Shown here: in pieces, positions 28,466-36,310 of the stretch
Layout of the letters: each line of letters opens with the position of its first letter
Position numbering within the stretch: position 1 is the first letter of the stretch
DNA from: Actinomycetota bacterium
Lineage (GTDB): Bacteria > Actinomycetota > Actinomycetes > Actinomycetales > Microbacteriaceae
Length of the DNA: 37,476 bases
Assembly: GCA_030840335.1 (NCBI GenBank)
Contig: JAUZFR010000085.1
Location: 1-37,476, forward strand
Direction of reading: 5' to 3'
Program-made: the position numbers and the translations under genes
The notes under the pieces: model-generated
What the model was told of the DNA's origin: nothing
Seen by the model: only the letters and a program-made list of their open reading frames with translations
Databases searched by the model: none

Positions 28466-31120
28466 TTAGTGTGCGACGTTCGCGCGAATCGCGTCGAGCG
28501 CGGTTCCGATTTTGGAAACGTCGGACCCTCCGCCCTGCGCGAGGTCGTCTTTGCCGCCGCCACCGCCCCCGAGGATTGCTGCCGCAATCTTGGCAAGGGC
28601 TCCGGCGCTTGCGCCGGCAGCGCGGGCCGCATCGTTGGTCGCAACGATCACGGCGGGCTTGCCGCCGACATCCGCGGCCAGGGCGACCACGGAAGCCTCG
28701 CTGCCGAGACGCTCGCGGACTGCGGTAGCCAGGGAGCGCAGATCGTCGGTCGAATTCAGGTGACCAACACTTTCGGCGATGAGATGCACACCGCCGACGA
28801 GCACGGCCGTGTGGGCGATGAGCGGAACTCGGCTCGCCCGCTCGGAGGCCTCATACGCCGCGATTCGCTTCTCGGCGGCCTTCAGGCTGGCGACCAGTTC
28901 TGTGATCCGTGTCGGCAGCTGGTCGCGCGGCGTCTTCAACGACGAGGTGAGAGTTGAAACAATCGCACGCTCGGCCGCGAGATCGTTGAAGGCATCGAGA
29001 CCGACGAGCGACTCAATGCGCCGATTGGTCGAACCAACCGATGATTCACTCACGAGGTTGATCAGCCCGACCTCGGACGAGCGCGTGACGTGGGTTCCCG
29101 CACAGAGCTCGCGCGACCAGGGTCCGCCGATGTCGACGACCCGAACCTCGTTGCCGTACTTCTCGCCGAACAGCGCCATCGCGCCAAGCGCCTTTGCCTC
29201 TTCGAGAGGCAGGATGCGCGTCGTCACCTCGAGGTTGTCGCGCACGGCATTGTTGGCGATGTTCTCGATTTCGCTGCGCGTCGCGAGCGACAGCGGCTGG
29301 TTCCAGTTGAAATCGAGCCGCATGTATCCGGCCTTGTTGTACGAACCGGACTGGTGCGCCTCCGAGCCCAGCGTCTGTCGGAGCGCGGCATGGATGAGGT
29401 GCGTCGCGGAGTGAGCCTGAGCCGCGGCATGTCGCCACACCGGATCGACGACGGACGTCGCCGGATCGCCAACGCCGACCTCGCCTGAGCGAACCTGCAC
29501 GCGATGGCTGATCAGACCCTTGACGGGTTTCTGCACATCAAGAACCTCAAGATCGAAGCCCTTGCCGACGATTGCGCCGGCATCCGCTTCCTGGCCACCG
29601 GACTCGGCGTACAGCGCGGTTTCGGCAAGGATTACTTCGGCGATGTCTCCAACGACCGCTCGGTCGACAGAAACGCCGTCAACGATGAGACCGAGGATGG
29701 TCGATTCGGTTGTCAGGAGTTCGTAACCGGTGAATGCCGTCTCACCGAGCGCGCGGAAATCGCTGTAAACCGAAAGATCGGCCAGCGCGGTCTTCTTGGC
29801 TTTCGCATCCGCCTTCGCTTTGGTGCGTTGTTCGTGCATGAGGTTGTCGAACGCCTGCCGATCGACGGTGAGCCCGGCCTCCTCGGCGACTTCCAGCGTG
29901 AGGTCGATCGGGAAGCCGAAGGTGTCGTGCAACAGGAAGGCAGTGTCGCCCGCCAGCTGCCCGCTGCCCGCCTTGGCGGTCTTGTCGACGGCCAGATCGA
30001 GGATGCTCGTACCCGCCGCAAGCGTGCGCAGGAACGTTTCTTCCTCGCCGAGTGCCAGGCGAGAGATGCGGTCGTAGCCGGTCTCGACCTCGGGGTAGGC
30101 CGCCTTCATCGCGTCCCGCGAAGCGGGAAACAGTTCACCGAAGGTGGGTTCCTCAACGCCGAGCAGCCGCATCGCTCGAACCGTGCGGCGCATGAGGCGA
30201 CGCAGGATGTAGCCGCGACCCTCATTGCTCGGCGTGACGCCATCTGACATGAGCATGAGCGACGACCGCACGTGATCCGCGATGACGCGCATGCGAACGT
30301 CGTCTTCGTGTACCGCGCCATAGCGGCGCCCCGAGAGGCTTGCCGCACGATCGAGCACCGGCCGCACCTGGTCGATCTCGTACATGTTCTCGACGCCCTG
30401 GGTCAGGAACGCGACGCGCTCCATTCCCATGCCCGTGTCGATGTTCTTCTTGGGCAGCTCACCGAGGATCTCGAAGTTCTTTCCACTGCCCTCGCCACGC
30501 AGGTACTGCATGAAGACGAGGTTCCAGATCTCGACGTAGCGGTCGTCATCCGTCGCCGGGCCACCGTCGCGGCCGTATGCCGGTCCGCGGTCGAAGAAGA
30601 TCTCGGAGCACGGGCCTGCCGGTCCCGGCTGGCCGGTCGACCAGTAGTTGGTATCCATGTCGAGCCGCTGGATGCGCTCATCCGGCAGCCCTGCAATCTT
30701 CTTCCAGAGCGCGAACGCCTCGTCGTCGTCTTTGTAAACCGTGACCCAGAGGTCGCCCGGGCGAAAACCGAAACCGCCATCCGCCTGGGAGGTCGTGAGG
30801 AGCTCCCAGGCGTACGAGATCGCCTGTTCCTTGAAGTAGTCGCCGAACGAGAAATTGCCGTTCATCTGGAAGAACGTTCCGTGACGCGGCGTCTTGCCGA
30901 CCTCTTCGATGTCGAGGGTTCGGATGCATTTCTGCACACTGGTGGCGCGCGGATACGGCGCCGGGACGAGACCGGTCAGGTACGGGACGAAGGGCACCAT
31001 GCCAGCCACGGTGAACAGCAGGGTCGGATCATCGCTGATCAGCGATGCGGAAGGCACGACGGTGTGTCCGCGGTCGCCAAAGAAGTTGAGCCAACGGCTC
31101 TGGATGTCTGCAGTCTGCAT
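28466..31120 (-). CDS. alaS: Alanyl-tRNA synthetase
   Basis: AlaRS charges tRNA-Ala and clears mischarged Ser/Gly. The 884-residue class II enzyme shows the N-terminal SRWLNFFGDRGHTVVPSASL. The catalytic core has TLLFTVAGMVPFVPY and the motif-2 region RHGTFFQMNGNFSFGDYFKEQAI. The HxxxH site of the editing domain is AAQAHSATHLIHAALRQTLG, followed by the zinc-type motif GGPWSRELCAGTHVTRS. The C-terminal C-Ala domain ends with a glycine-rich GGGGGGKDDLAQGGG. It starts at an ATG at 31120 and lies 41 bases after a small membrane-protein gene. Intact and full length. Confidence 0.98.
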   Translation of the reverse strand: MQTADIQSRWLNFFGDRGHTVVPSASLISDDPTLLFTVAGMVPFVPYLTGLVPAPYPRATSVQKCIRTLDIEEVGKTPRHGTFFQMNGNFSFGDYFKEQAISYAWELLTTSQADGGFGFRPGDLWVTVYKDDDEAFALWKKIAGLPDERIQRLDMDTNYWSTGQPGPAGPCSEIFFDRGPAYGRDGGPATDDDRYVEIWNLVFMQYLRGEGSGKNFEILGELPKKNIDTGMGMERVAFLTQGVENMYEIDQVRPVLDRAASLSGRRYGAVHEDDVRMRVIADHVRSSLMLMSDGVTPSNEGRGYILRRLMRRTVRAMRLLGVEEPTFGELFPASRDAMKAAYPEVETGYDRISRLALGEEETFLRTLAAGTSILDLAVDKTAKAGSGQLAGDTAFLLHDTFGFPIDLTLEVAEEAGLTVDRQAFDNLMHEQRTKAKADAKAKKTALADLSVYSDFRALGETAFTGYELLTTESTILGLIVDGVSVDRAVVGDIAEVILAETALYAESGGQEADAGAIVGKGFDLEVLDVQKPVKGLISHRVQVRSGEVGVGDPATSVVDPVWRHAAAQAHSATHLIHAALRQTLGSEAHQSGSYNKAGYMRLDFNWNQPLSLATRSEIENIANNAVRDNLEVTTRILPLEEAKALGAMALFGEKYGNEVRVVDIGGPWSRELCAGTHVTRSSEVGLINLVSESSVGSTNRRIESLVGLDAFNDLAAERAIVSTLTSSLKTPRDQLPTRITELVASLKAAEKRIAAYEASERASRVPLIAHTAVLVGGVHLIAESVGHLNSTDDLRSLATAVRERLGSEASVVALAADVGGKPAVIVATNDAARAAGASAGALAKIAAAILGGGGGGKDDLAQGGGSDVSKIGTALDAIRANVAH

Positions 31121-31161
31121 GAGGTCCTGTGTGCGTGGGAGCGGCGAAAGCGCCGCGGCGA

Positions 31162-31389
31162 TTACTGGCGGCGGTTGGTGAGGTCGGCGATGGCGTCTTC
31201 TGCGTCGGCGACGGCCGCACGCAGTTCTGCCTCGCGGGCCTGGTATCCGTCAATGACGGCCGCACTGAATTCACGCGCCTTGCTGTCGACCTCGTCGAAG
31301 AACTGCTGCCCCTTCTCGCTCTTGGAGAACTGGTGGGCGGCGACGAATCCGATGCCAACGCCGACGATGAGCCACACGAGCTTCTTCAC
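31162..31389 (-). CDS. Small single-pass membrane protein of unknown function
   Basis: A 75-residue protein not assignable to a named family. It has one N-terminal transmembrane helix (residues 4-18: LVWLIVGVGIGFVAA), then a hydrophilic alpha-helical region rich in Ala, Glu and Asp (about residues 30-70). The shape resembles YtxH-like or DUF-type small proteins found near alaS in Actinobacteria. The ATG at 31389 has a good TAGGAG eight bases upstream, which supports it as a real gene. It lies between rpsD (with its terminator) and alaS, and may be cotranscribed with alaS. A short hairpin (GCGGCG/CGCCGC, 31141-31156) sits in the gap to alaS. Confidence 0.75.
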   Translation of the reverse strand: MKKLVWLIVGVGIGFVAAHQFSKSEKGQQFFDEVDSKAREFSAAVIDGYQAREAELRAAVADAEDAIADLTNRRQ

Positions 31390-31466
31390 GAGGAATCTCC
31401 TAAAAGTCTTGGGGATGGTGAACGCATCAAGCTTACGGCGCGAGAAGAACCCTTGCCGCTAAACGA

Positions 31467-31502
31467 ACGAATGCGGGCCACCCTGGAGCGACCCGCATTC
31501 GT
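31467..31502 (-). terminator. Rho-independent terminator of rpsD
   Basis: The minus strand has an 11-bp perfect stem (ACGAATGCGGG with CCCGCATTCGT) around a 14-base loop, followed by TCGTTTAG. It begins 15 bases after the rpsD stop and isolates rpsD from the downstream membrane protein-alaS genes. Confidence 0.85.
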
Positions 31503-31516
31503 GTAAAGCTGTGCGA

Positions 31517-32146
31517 CTAACGCGCCGCGTAGTACTCGACGACGAGCTGTACTTCACAGGTCACGGGTACCTCTGCGCGCTTCGGGCGACGCACAAGGCG
31601 CGCCTGCAGCTTGTCGAGTTCGACCTCGAGGTAGGCCGGGACCTTCGGAAGAACGTCAACATGACCGCCGGCGGCGGCAACCTGGAACGGCTCGGTGCCT
31701 TCGCTCTTGGGCTTGACGTGGATCAGCTGTCCGGGCTTGACGCGGAACGACGGACGGTCGACGAGCTGGCCATCGACGAGGATGTGGCGGTGAACGACCA
31801 TCTGACGAGCCTGAGCCGTGGTGCGGGCGATGCCAGCGCGGAGCACGAGTGCGTCGAGACGCATCTCGAGCAGCTCGACCAGGTTCTCACCGGTCAGGCC
31901 CGCAGCGCGACGGGCTTCCTGGAACGCGATCTTGAGCTGGGCCTCGCGAATGCCGTACTGGGCACGCAGGCGCTGCTTCTCGCGCAGACGGACCGCGTAG
32001 TCGCTGTCGGCCTTGCGCTTCGTGCGGCCGTGCTCACCCGGAGCGTACGGACGCTTCTCGAGGTACTTGGCGGCCTTCGGCGTGAGGGCGATGCCCAGAG
32101 CGCGCGACAGGCGGGTCTTGCTGCGGGTACGTGACTTGGTAGACAC
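31517..32146 (-). CDS. rpsD: 30S ribosomal protein uS4, zinc-free form
   Basis: S4 is a primary 16S rRNA-binding protein and starts assembly of the 30S body. The 209 residues have an N-terminal RTRSKTRLSRALGIALTPKAAKYLEKRPY and the S4 RNA-binding domain MRLDALVLRAGIARTTAQARQMVVHRHILVDG. The C-terminus is VQLVVEYYAAR. The N-terminal zinc-binding cysteines of the C+ S4 form are absent, so this is the C- type. Here rpsD stands alone instead of in the alpha operon, as in several Actinobacteria. It starts with a GTG at 32146 preceded by AAGAAAGAGAA. It has its own leader and terminator. Confidence 0.97.
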   Translation of the reverse strand: MSTKSRTRSKTRLSRALGIALTPKAAKYLEKRPYAPGEHGRTKRKADSDYAVRLREKQRLRAQYGIREAQLKIAFQEARRAAGLTGENLVELLEMRLDALVLRAGIARTTAQARQMVVHRHILVDGQLVDRPSFRVKPGQLIHVKPKSEGTEPFQVAAAGGHVDVLPKVPAYLEVELDKLQARLVRRPKRAEVPVTCEVQLVVEYYAAR

Positions 32147-32357
32147 AGATTCTCTTTCTTTGACTGTTGGAAGTTGATTGCCGGCGATCTCGTGCTCACT
32201 CGTGAGCGCGCAAGGATGCGACCGGTGAAAGTAGAGGGATGTGCCGCGGAATCCGATCGGCTAAAGATCAGGATTTCCTTTGTCGGTTCTTTGCAGCAGC
32301 CGTGCGCGTAGAACCGAACTTAGGCAGCGTCAAGATTAGCACAGCGCGGCATGAGTG
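32147..32357 (-). promoter_or_regulatory. rpsD leader and promoter region
   Basis: This 211-base gap is the longest in the window without a gene. A candidate promoter on the minus strand is TTGACG (32328-32333), 17 bases, then TACGCG (32305-32310), giving a leader of roughly 150 bases. Within the leader, GCTCAC and GTGAGC at 32194-32207 form a hairpin that can extend to 32191-32210, about 45 bases before the start codon. The long structured leader would suit autogenous control by S4, known in other bacteria; that is inference. Confidence 0.45.
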
Positions 32358-33686
32358 CTACCTGCCTCGGATGATCCGCCGCAGCTTTTCCCACCGGGCC
32401 GACACATCGCGTTCGTTGCCGTGCTCGGTTGGACGGTAGTAGTTGGCACCCTTCAGCTCGTCGGGCAGATATTGCTGTTCGACCACGCCCAGGTCTGAGT
32501 CGTGCGAGTACTGGTAGCCCTTGCCATGGCCGAGTCGCTTCGCGCCCTGATAGTGCGCATCACGCAAGTGTTTGGGTACACGGCCGAAGTTGCCGGCGCG
32601 CACATCCGCAATCGCCGCATCCAGCGCCATGTATGCGGCATTCGACTTCGGTGCGGTCGCGAGGTAGACGACCGCTTCTGCGAGCGGAATGCGACCCTCG
32701 GGCATTCCCACGTACTGCACGGCATCGGCTGCCGCGACCGCGATCACGAGCGCCTGCGGGTCGGCCATTCCCACGTCTTCCGCGGCGCTGATCATGACGC
32801 GCCTGGCGATGAACCGTGGATCTTCGCCAGCCTCAATCATGCGGGCGAGGTAGTGCAGTGCGGCATCCACGTCTGAGCCGCGCACCGACTTGATGAACGC
32901 GCTGATGACGTCGTAGTGCTCATCGCCCTGCCGGTCATACCGCAACAAAGCGCGGTCGACGGCGAGAGCAACGATCTCGTCGGTGATGACCGGCTTGCCC
33001 TTGATTGCGGACGCCGTAGCAGATAGCGCGCCGGCCTCAAGGGCGGTGAGCGCGCGTCGGGCGTCTCCGGATGCGAGTCGGATGAGTGTTGCGCGCGCTT
33101 CTTTTGTGAGCACAACGGTGTCATCCAGGCCGCGCGGATCTTTCACAGCACGATCGATGACGATTCCGAGATCGTCGTCGCTGAGCTGCTCGAGAGTGAG
33201 AAGCAGCGAGCGGGACAGCAGCGGAGAGATGACGGAGAACGACGGATTCTCGGTGGTCGCCGCAATCAGGATGATCCAGCCGTTCTCGACGCCGGGCAGA
33301 AGTGCATCCTGCTGCGCCTTTGAGAACCGGTGAATCTCGTCGAGGAAGAGAACGGTGGTCACGCCATAGAGATCGCGATTGGAGAGCGCCTGCTCCATGA
33401 CTTTGCGAACATCCGCGACACCTGCGTTGACTGCGGACAGCTCGACGAAACTGCGGCCGGAGCTGTGGGCGATGGCCTGCGCCAGTGTCGTCTTTCCTGT
33501 GCCCGGAGGCCCCCAGAGGATGACCGAGATGGCGCCCTGCTCCCCCGACTTGTCGGACGCGAGACTGACGAGGGGCGAACCGGGCGACAGCAGATGCTTT
33601 TGGCCTGCCACTTCGTCGAGACTGGTTGGGCGCATCCGCACGGCGAGCGGCGTTGCGCCGCCGCGCAAGCCTTGGCGGGTGTCCAT
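32358..33686 (-). CDS. rarA: Replication-associated recombination protein RarA (MgsA)
   Basis: RarA is an AAA+ ATPase related to clamp-loader subunits and to WRNIP1, acting at stalled replication forks. The 442-residue protein shows the box [16 protein letters not shown], the Walker [16 protein letters not shown], the Walker [10 protein letters not shown] with sensor residues ATTENPSF, and the C-terminal MgsA domain with [28 protein letters not shown] prefer the ATG at 33686 over an upstream GTG, because [10 protein letters not shown] leads directly into the AAA+ region. It begins 26 bases after the stop of the SOS-controlled HNH gene with no terminator between, so it may share that promoter. 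Confidence 0.95.
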   Translation of the reverse strand: MDTRQGLRGGATPLAVRMRPTSLDEVAGQKHLLSPGSPLVSLASDKSGEQGAISVILWGPPGTGKTTLAQAIAHSSGRSFVELSAVNAGVADVRKVMEQALSNRDLYGVTTVLFLDEIHRFSKAQQDALLPGVENGWIILIAATTENPSFSVISPLLSRSLLLTLEQLSDDDLGIVIDRAVKDPRGLDDTVVLTKEARATLIRLASGDARRALTALEAGALSATASAIKGKPVITDEIVALAVDRALLRYDRQGDEHYDVISAFIKSVRGSDVDAALHYLARMIEAGEDPRFIARRVMISAAEDVGMADPQALVIAVAAADAVQYVGMPEGRIPLAEAVVYLATAPKSNAAYMALDAAIADVRAGNFGRVPKHLRDAHYQGAKRLGHGKGYQYSHDSDLGVVEQQYLPDELKGANYYRPTEHGNERDVSARWEKLRRIIRGR

Positions 33687-33712
33687 AGGCGCAATCGTAT
33701 CCGGCACTGCCG

Positions 33713-35215
33713 TCAGACTCCGGCACGGTCGCGATGGACGTGCTTCCCGGCAACGCTCTTCGACGGCATCGGGATTGCCTCTCGGTCCGGGTCAACGTTT
33801 GCGGGAGGTGTGAGCCAGTATTCATCGAAACCAGATTCATCGAAACCAGATTCACCGAAACCAGATAGCCCGGACCGCTTTTCAATCTGCCAACCGTTGT
33901 TGTGCAACAACAGGTGATGGTGTTTGCAGAGCAGGATGCCGTTCGCCACGTGTGTCGGCCCGCGGTCACGCGACCACCACAAAATATGGTGAGCCTCGCA
34001 CCAGGACGGTGGCCGCTCGCACCCCGGCCAGCGGCAACCGCCGTCGCGAACCGCAAGGACTGACTTCTGCTTCCGCGTAAACAGTCGGTGTTCGCGCCCC
34101 TCGTCGAGAGGCTGCCCGTCGTCCCCGAAGATGATCTCTTCCGACCCGCCAGCGCACAGCGCACGCTGAACGGTCGCAATTGAAACCGCGTCAAGTTGGC
34201 CCTCAAAGTAGCCGGCGCCGTCGGGATTGTGGCGCTGCGCACTTTGGACGGCGGCCAGGGTGGTCGTGAGTTTCACGATTGGGGCACCGGTGCCAATAAG
34301 AACAGACGAATCAGCATCAGCGCCGGCCGCAAGAAGGTGCGTGAACGCGTCGGATGCCAGCTGGCCCGGAGTACGCGCGTCAGCCAGGATGGCGTCCCGT
34401 TGCTCTTGCGCCTGCTCCCCCACGAACCGCACACCGCCAAGCTTCGGCGATGTCGCCCGGTCGTAGACGTTCTTAACTGTGGCGAAAGTCTCAGGATCCA
34501 TCGTCCAGATGAGCCGACCCATGCCATCCGGCAAGGAGATCAACTTCAACGACCTCTGCTCGCGTCGCTCTTCTTCACGAATGGCAACGCCGGCAGCATC
34601 GATCGCGTCGCGCATGCTTCGGGCGAGCTTCTGTAAGCGGTCGGGATCGACCGTCGCGGCGTGGCCACACAGCGTCTTCGCTGCATCCCGAAGTGCCTCC
34701 ACGGTCACAGCACTATTGGGAACGCCGATTCCCGCCCGAATCGCCTCCGAAGCGGCCAGCGACAGCGTTCCAGCGGCGAGGGCGTTTGCGACCGGAGCCA
34801 TCCAGGGTTCGGACATCTCGACGATCTCACCCGTGACTGCGTTCAACACACCCTCCGTCTGCGACTCGACAAGCAGCGTCCCGGCACGCACAGCGCTCGT
34901 GGCCTCTCTCCCGGTCGCGCGCGTAGTGACCTTGACCAACTCAATCGGCGTGCGAAAACCCGAGCGCTGTGCCAAACCGTTCGAGCCGAACTCGGGCGCC
35001 GACCTGCGTGCAATCTCGCCTGCCAGCATCGCACCGACGGTGCCGATTGCATCCCGGTGCCGGGCATGGCGGGCGCTCTCGAGGAGAAGCTCTGCGTCGG
35101 TCAACTCCGCGATGGCCGTCACTCCAGCGGAAATCGCGTCGAGCGCAGCATCGATATCATCGAGGGCCGACAGAATTCTCGATCTCTGACTCGTCGCGGG
35201 CTGCATCAAAACCAT
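33713..35215 (-). CDS. DUF222 / HNH endonuclease-domain protein (13E12 family)
   Basis: A 500-residue member of the DUF222-HNH family abundant in Actinobacteria (13E12 repeat proteins in mycobacteria). The N-terminal two thirds are the alpha-helical DUF222 region. The HNH nuclease motif at residues 394-442 has two cysteine pairs (CRWPGC and a CxxH-type CKHHH) around [10 protein letters not shown], ending [11 protein letters not shown]; all expected His and Asn residues are present, so it is probably active on DNA. Three 15-bp tandem units near the C-terminus encode GF(D/G)ES repeats. I start at the ATG at 35215 (GGGAG nine bases upstream). Its promoter carries a perfect LexA box. It could be a mobile or repair-linked nuclease; no intron or intein is seen. 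Confidence 0.88.
   Translation of the reverse strand: MVLMQPATSQRSRILSALDDIDAALDAISAGVTAIAELTDAELLLESARHARHRDAIGTVGAMLAGEIARRSAPEFGSNGLAQRSGFRTPIELVKVTTRATGREATSAVRAGTLLVESQTEGVLNAVTGEIVEMSEPWMAPVANALAAGTLSLAASEAIRAGIGVPNSAVTVEALRDAAKTLCGHAATVDPDRLQKLARSMRDAIDAAGVAIREEERREQRSLKLISLPDGMGRLIWTMDPETFATVKNVYDRATSPKLGGVRFVGEQAQEQRDAILADARTPGQLASDAFTHLLAAGADADSSVLIGTGAPIVKLTTTLAAVQSAQRHNPDGAGYFEGQLDAVSIATVQRALCAGGSEEIIFGDDGQPLDEGREHRLFTRKQKSVLAVRDGGCRWPGCERPPSWCEAHHILWWSRDRGPTHVANGILLCKHHHLLLHNNGWQIEKRSGLSGFGESGFDESGFDEYWLTPPANVDPDREAIPMPSKSVAGKHVHRDRAGV
33821..33865 (+). repeat. 3 x 15 bp tandem repeat near the 3' end of the HNH gene
   Basis: The unit TTCATCGAAACCAGA occurs twice exactly and a third time with one change (TTCACCGAAACCAGA). 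It stays in frame and gives [10 protein letters not shown]-like and GFGES repeats just beyond the nuclease domain. Confidence 0.9.
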
Positions 35216-35230
35216 AGGTAAATTCTCCCA

Positions 35231-35246
35231 TCGAACGTATGTTCGA
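35231..35246. promoter_or_regulatory. LexA (SOS) operator
   Basis: TCGAACGTATGTTCGA is a perfect match to the actinobacterial SOS box TCGAAC-N4-GTTCGA, with both six-base arms intact. It lies 16 bases before the start codon of the DUF222/HNH gene and covers its predicted -10 element, the usual position for LexA repression. Confidence 0.93.
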
Positions 35247-35263
35247 ATCGCCGAAAATCTCAA
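35234..35263 (-). promoter_or_regulatory. Promoter of the DUF222/HNH gene
   Basis: On the minus strand TTGAGA (five of six to TTGACA) and TACGTT (TANNNT type) are 18 bases apart. The -10 element lies inside the LexA operator, so bound LexA would block RNA polymerase. Confidence 0.65.
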
Positions 35264-35381
35264 TCTGGGGATAACTTTTGCCCCGGACGACGCTCATCCT
35301 CGGCGATGCATTTGGCCGCGTTCCGGGGCGCACCGTAAAGTTCATGAGGGCATCCGCCCGCACCGCTCTTACGGAGGACAC

Positions 35382-36185
35382 GTGGCACCGAGCAAGAACA
35401 CGGAGCGCGAAGCTCGTGAAGCCCGCGATCGCCTGAGACGCTACAACGCACGACAGGCTGTCCACGCCCACCAGGTGAAACGACGCACTCGTGACAATGT
35501 GCTCAGCATCATCGGACTCGTGGTCATCGCCGCGCTCGCTACCGTCACCCAGATCTTCTATTTCACTGCCGGTCCGGGTATGACCAAGCCCGCGGCATCC
35601 GCGTCGCCGTCAGCTTCTGCGAGCCCGGCGGCGGGAGCGAACGTTGGTGACATCCCGGCGATCAGCGTTGCAGAGAACCGTACGTGGACGGGCACGCTCA
35701 AGCTCAACAACATCCCACTCGGTATTTCGCTCGATGGCAAAGCAGCCCCCCAGGCGGTAGCCGCGTTCGTGCAGGAGACCAAGGACAAGTACTTCCCCGG
35801 CAAGACCTGTCACCGCCTCGTGGAGAGCGACTCGGCCGGTCTCATCCAGTGTGGCTCCGAAGACGGCAAGGGTGGCGGAGACGCCAACTACGAATTCGGT
35901 CCGATCGAAAACGCGCCGGCCGACGGCATCTACCCGGCGGGTACCATCGCAATGGCTCGCAGCGCCACCGCGTACAGCCAGGGTCATCAGTTCTTCATCG
36001 TGTTCAAGTCAACGACGCTGCCGGGCGACAGCGCCGGTGGATACACCGTTTTCGGTAAGGTCACCAGCGGCCTGGACAAGCTCATCTCGGGAATCGCGAA
36101 GGCGGGAATCGGCACCGACGGAGCCTCGACTGGCGATGGTGCCCCCAAGATTTCGACCAGGATCACTGCGCTCACGATCAAGTAA
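35382..36185 (+). CDS. Membrane-anchored cyclophilin-type peptidyl-prolyl isomerase
   Basis: A 267-residue cyclophilin. A basic cytoplasmic N-terminus (RDRLRRYNARQ...KRRTR, residues 1-38) is followed by one transmembrane helix (about 40-61: VLSIIGLVVIAALATVTQIF). A low-complexity linker (ASPSASASPAAG) leads to an extracytoplasmic cyclophilin domain. Conserved parts are CHRLVE with the catalytic Arg, GLIQCGS, GTIAMAR, GHQFFIVF and YTVFGKV. The Trp of the cyclosporin site is absent. Two cysteines (KTCHR and IQCG) could form a disulfide outside. The start is a GTG at 35382 with GGAGG four bases upstream. It is read divergently from the HNH gene and probably cotranscribed with the DUF349 gene 125 bases further. 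Confidence 0.92.
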   Translation: MAPSKNTEREAREARDRLRRYNARQAVHAHQVKRRTRDNVLSIIGLVVIAALATVTQIFYFTAGPGMTKPAASASPSASASPAAGANVGDIPAISVAENRTWTGTLKLNNIPLGISLDGKAAPQAVAAFVQETKDKYFPGKTCHRLVESDSAGLIQCGSEDGKGGGDANYEFGPIENAPADGIYPAGTIAMARSATAYSQGHQFFIVFKSTTLPGDSAGGYTVFGKVTSGLDKLISGIAKAGIGTDGASTGDGAPKISTRITALTIK

Positions 36186-36223
36186 CGGCGCCCGTTCGCC
36201 CGTTGTGTCGTGCAATAGGCTGG

Positions 36224-36286
36224 TTGGCGGTCGAGATCTTGTCGACCTGCCCGCCAAGTCGGCGACGCCGACATGCAGAAATGCAT
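36224..36286 (+). other. Three consecutive hairpins before the DUF349 gene
   Basis: Hairpin 1 pairs TTGGCGG (36224-36230) with CCGCCAA (36251-36257), containing GGTCGA/TCGACC inside. Hairpin 2 is GTCGGC-GAC-GCCGAC (36258-36272). Hairpin 3 is ATGCA-GAAA-TGCAT (36273-36286). The first two abut and the third follows at once, ending 11 bases before the ribosome site of DUF349. There is no T tract. They may form a terminator-like or leader structure. Confidence 0.6.
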
Positions 36287-36310
36287 CCAGAACAAGCAAG
36301 GTGAAACAAC

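Noticed and set aside
31141-31156. Hairpin GCGGCG/CGCCGC between the small membrane protein and alaS
   Set aside because: Short, no T tract, and alaS has no other obvious promoter, so termination here seems unlikely.
33821-33865. Possible CRISPR-like repeat
   Set aside because: Three 15-bp units without spacers that stay in frame in the HNH gene; a coding tandem repeat, no cas genes nearby.
33713-35215. HNH gene as a group I/II intron or intein endonuclease
   Set aside because: It is a free-standing DUF222-HNH protein with its own promoter; no intron flanks or intein splice motifs are seen.
35281-35328. Inverted repeat CCCCGGA...TCCGGGG upstream of the cyclophilin gene as an operator
   Set aside because: Seven-base arms 34 bases apart are weak evidence in GC-rich sequence, and no regulator site resembles it.
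35316-35340. TTGGCC-18-TAAAGT as the cyclophilin promoter
   Set aside because: The -35 is poor and other TANNNT words are present; too uncertain to annotate.
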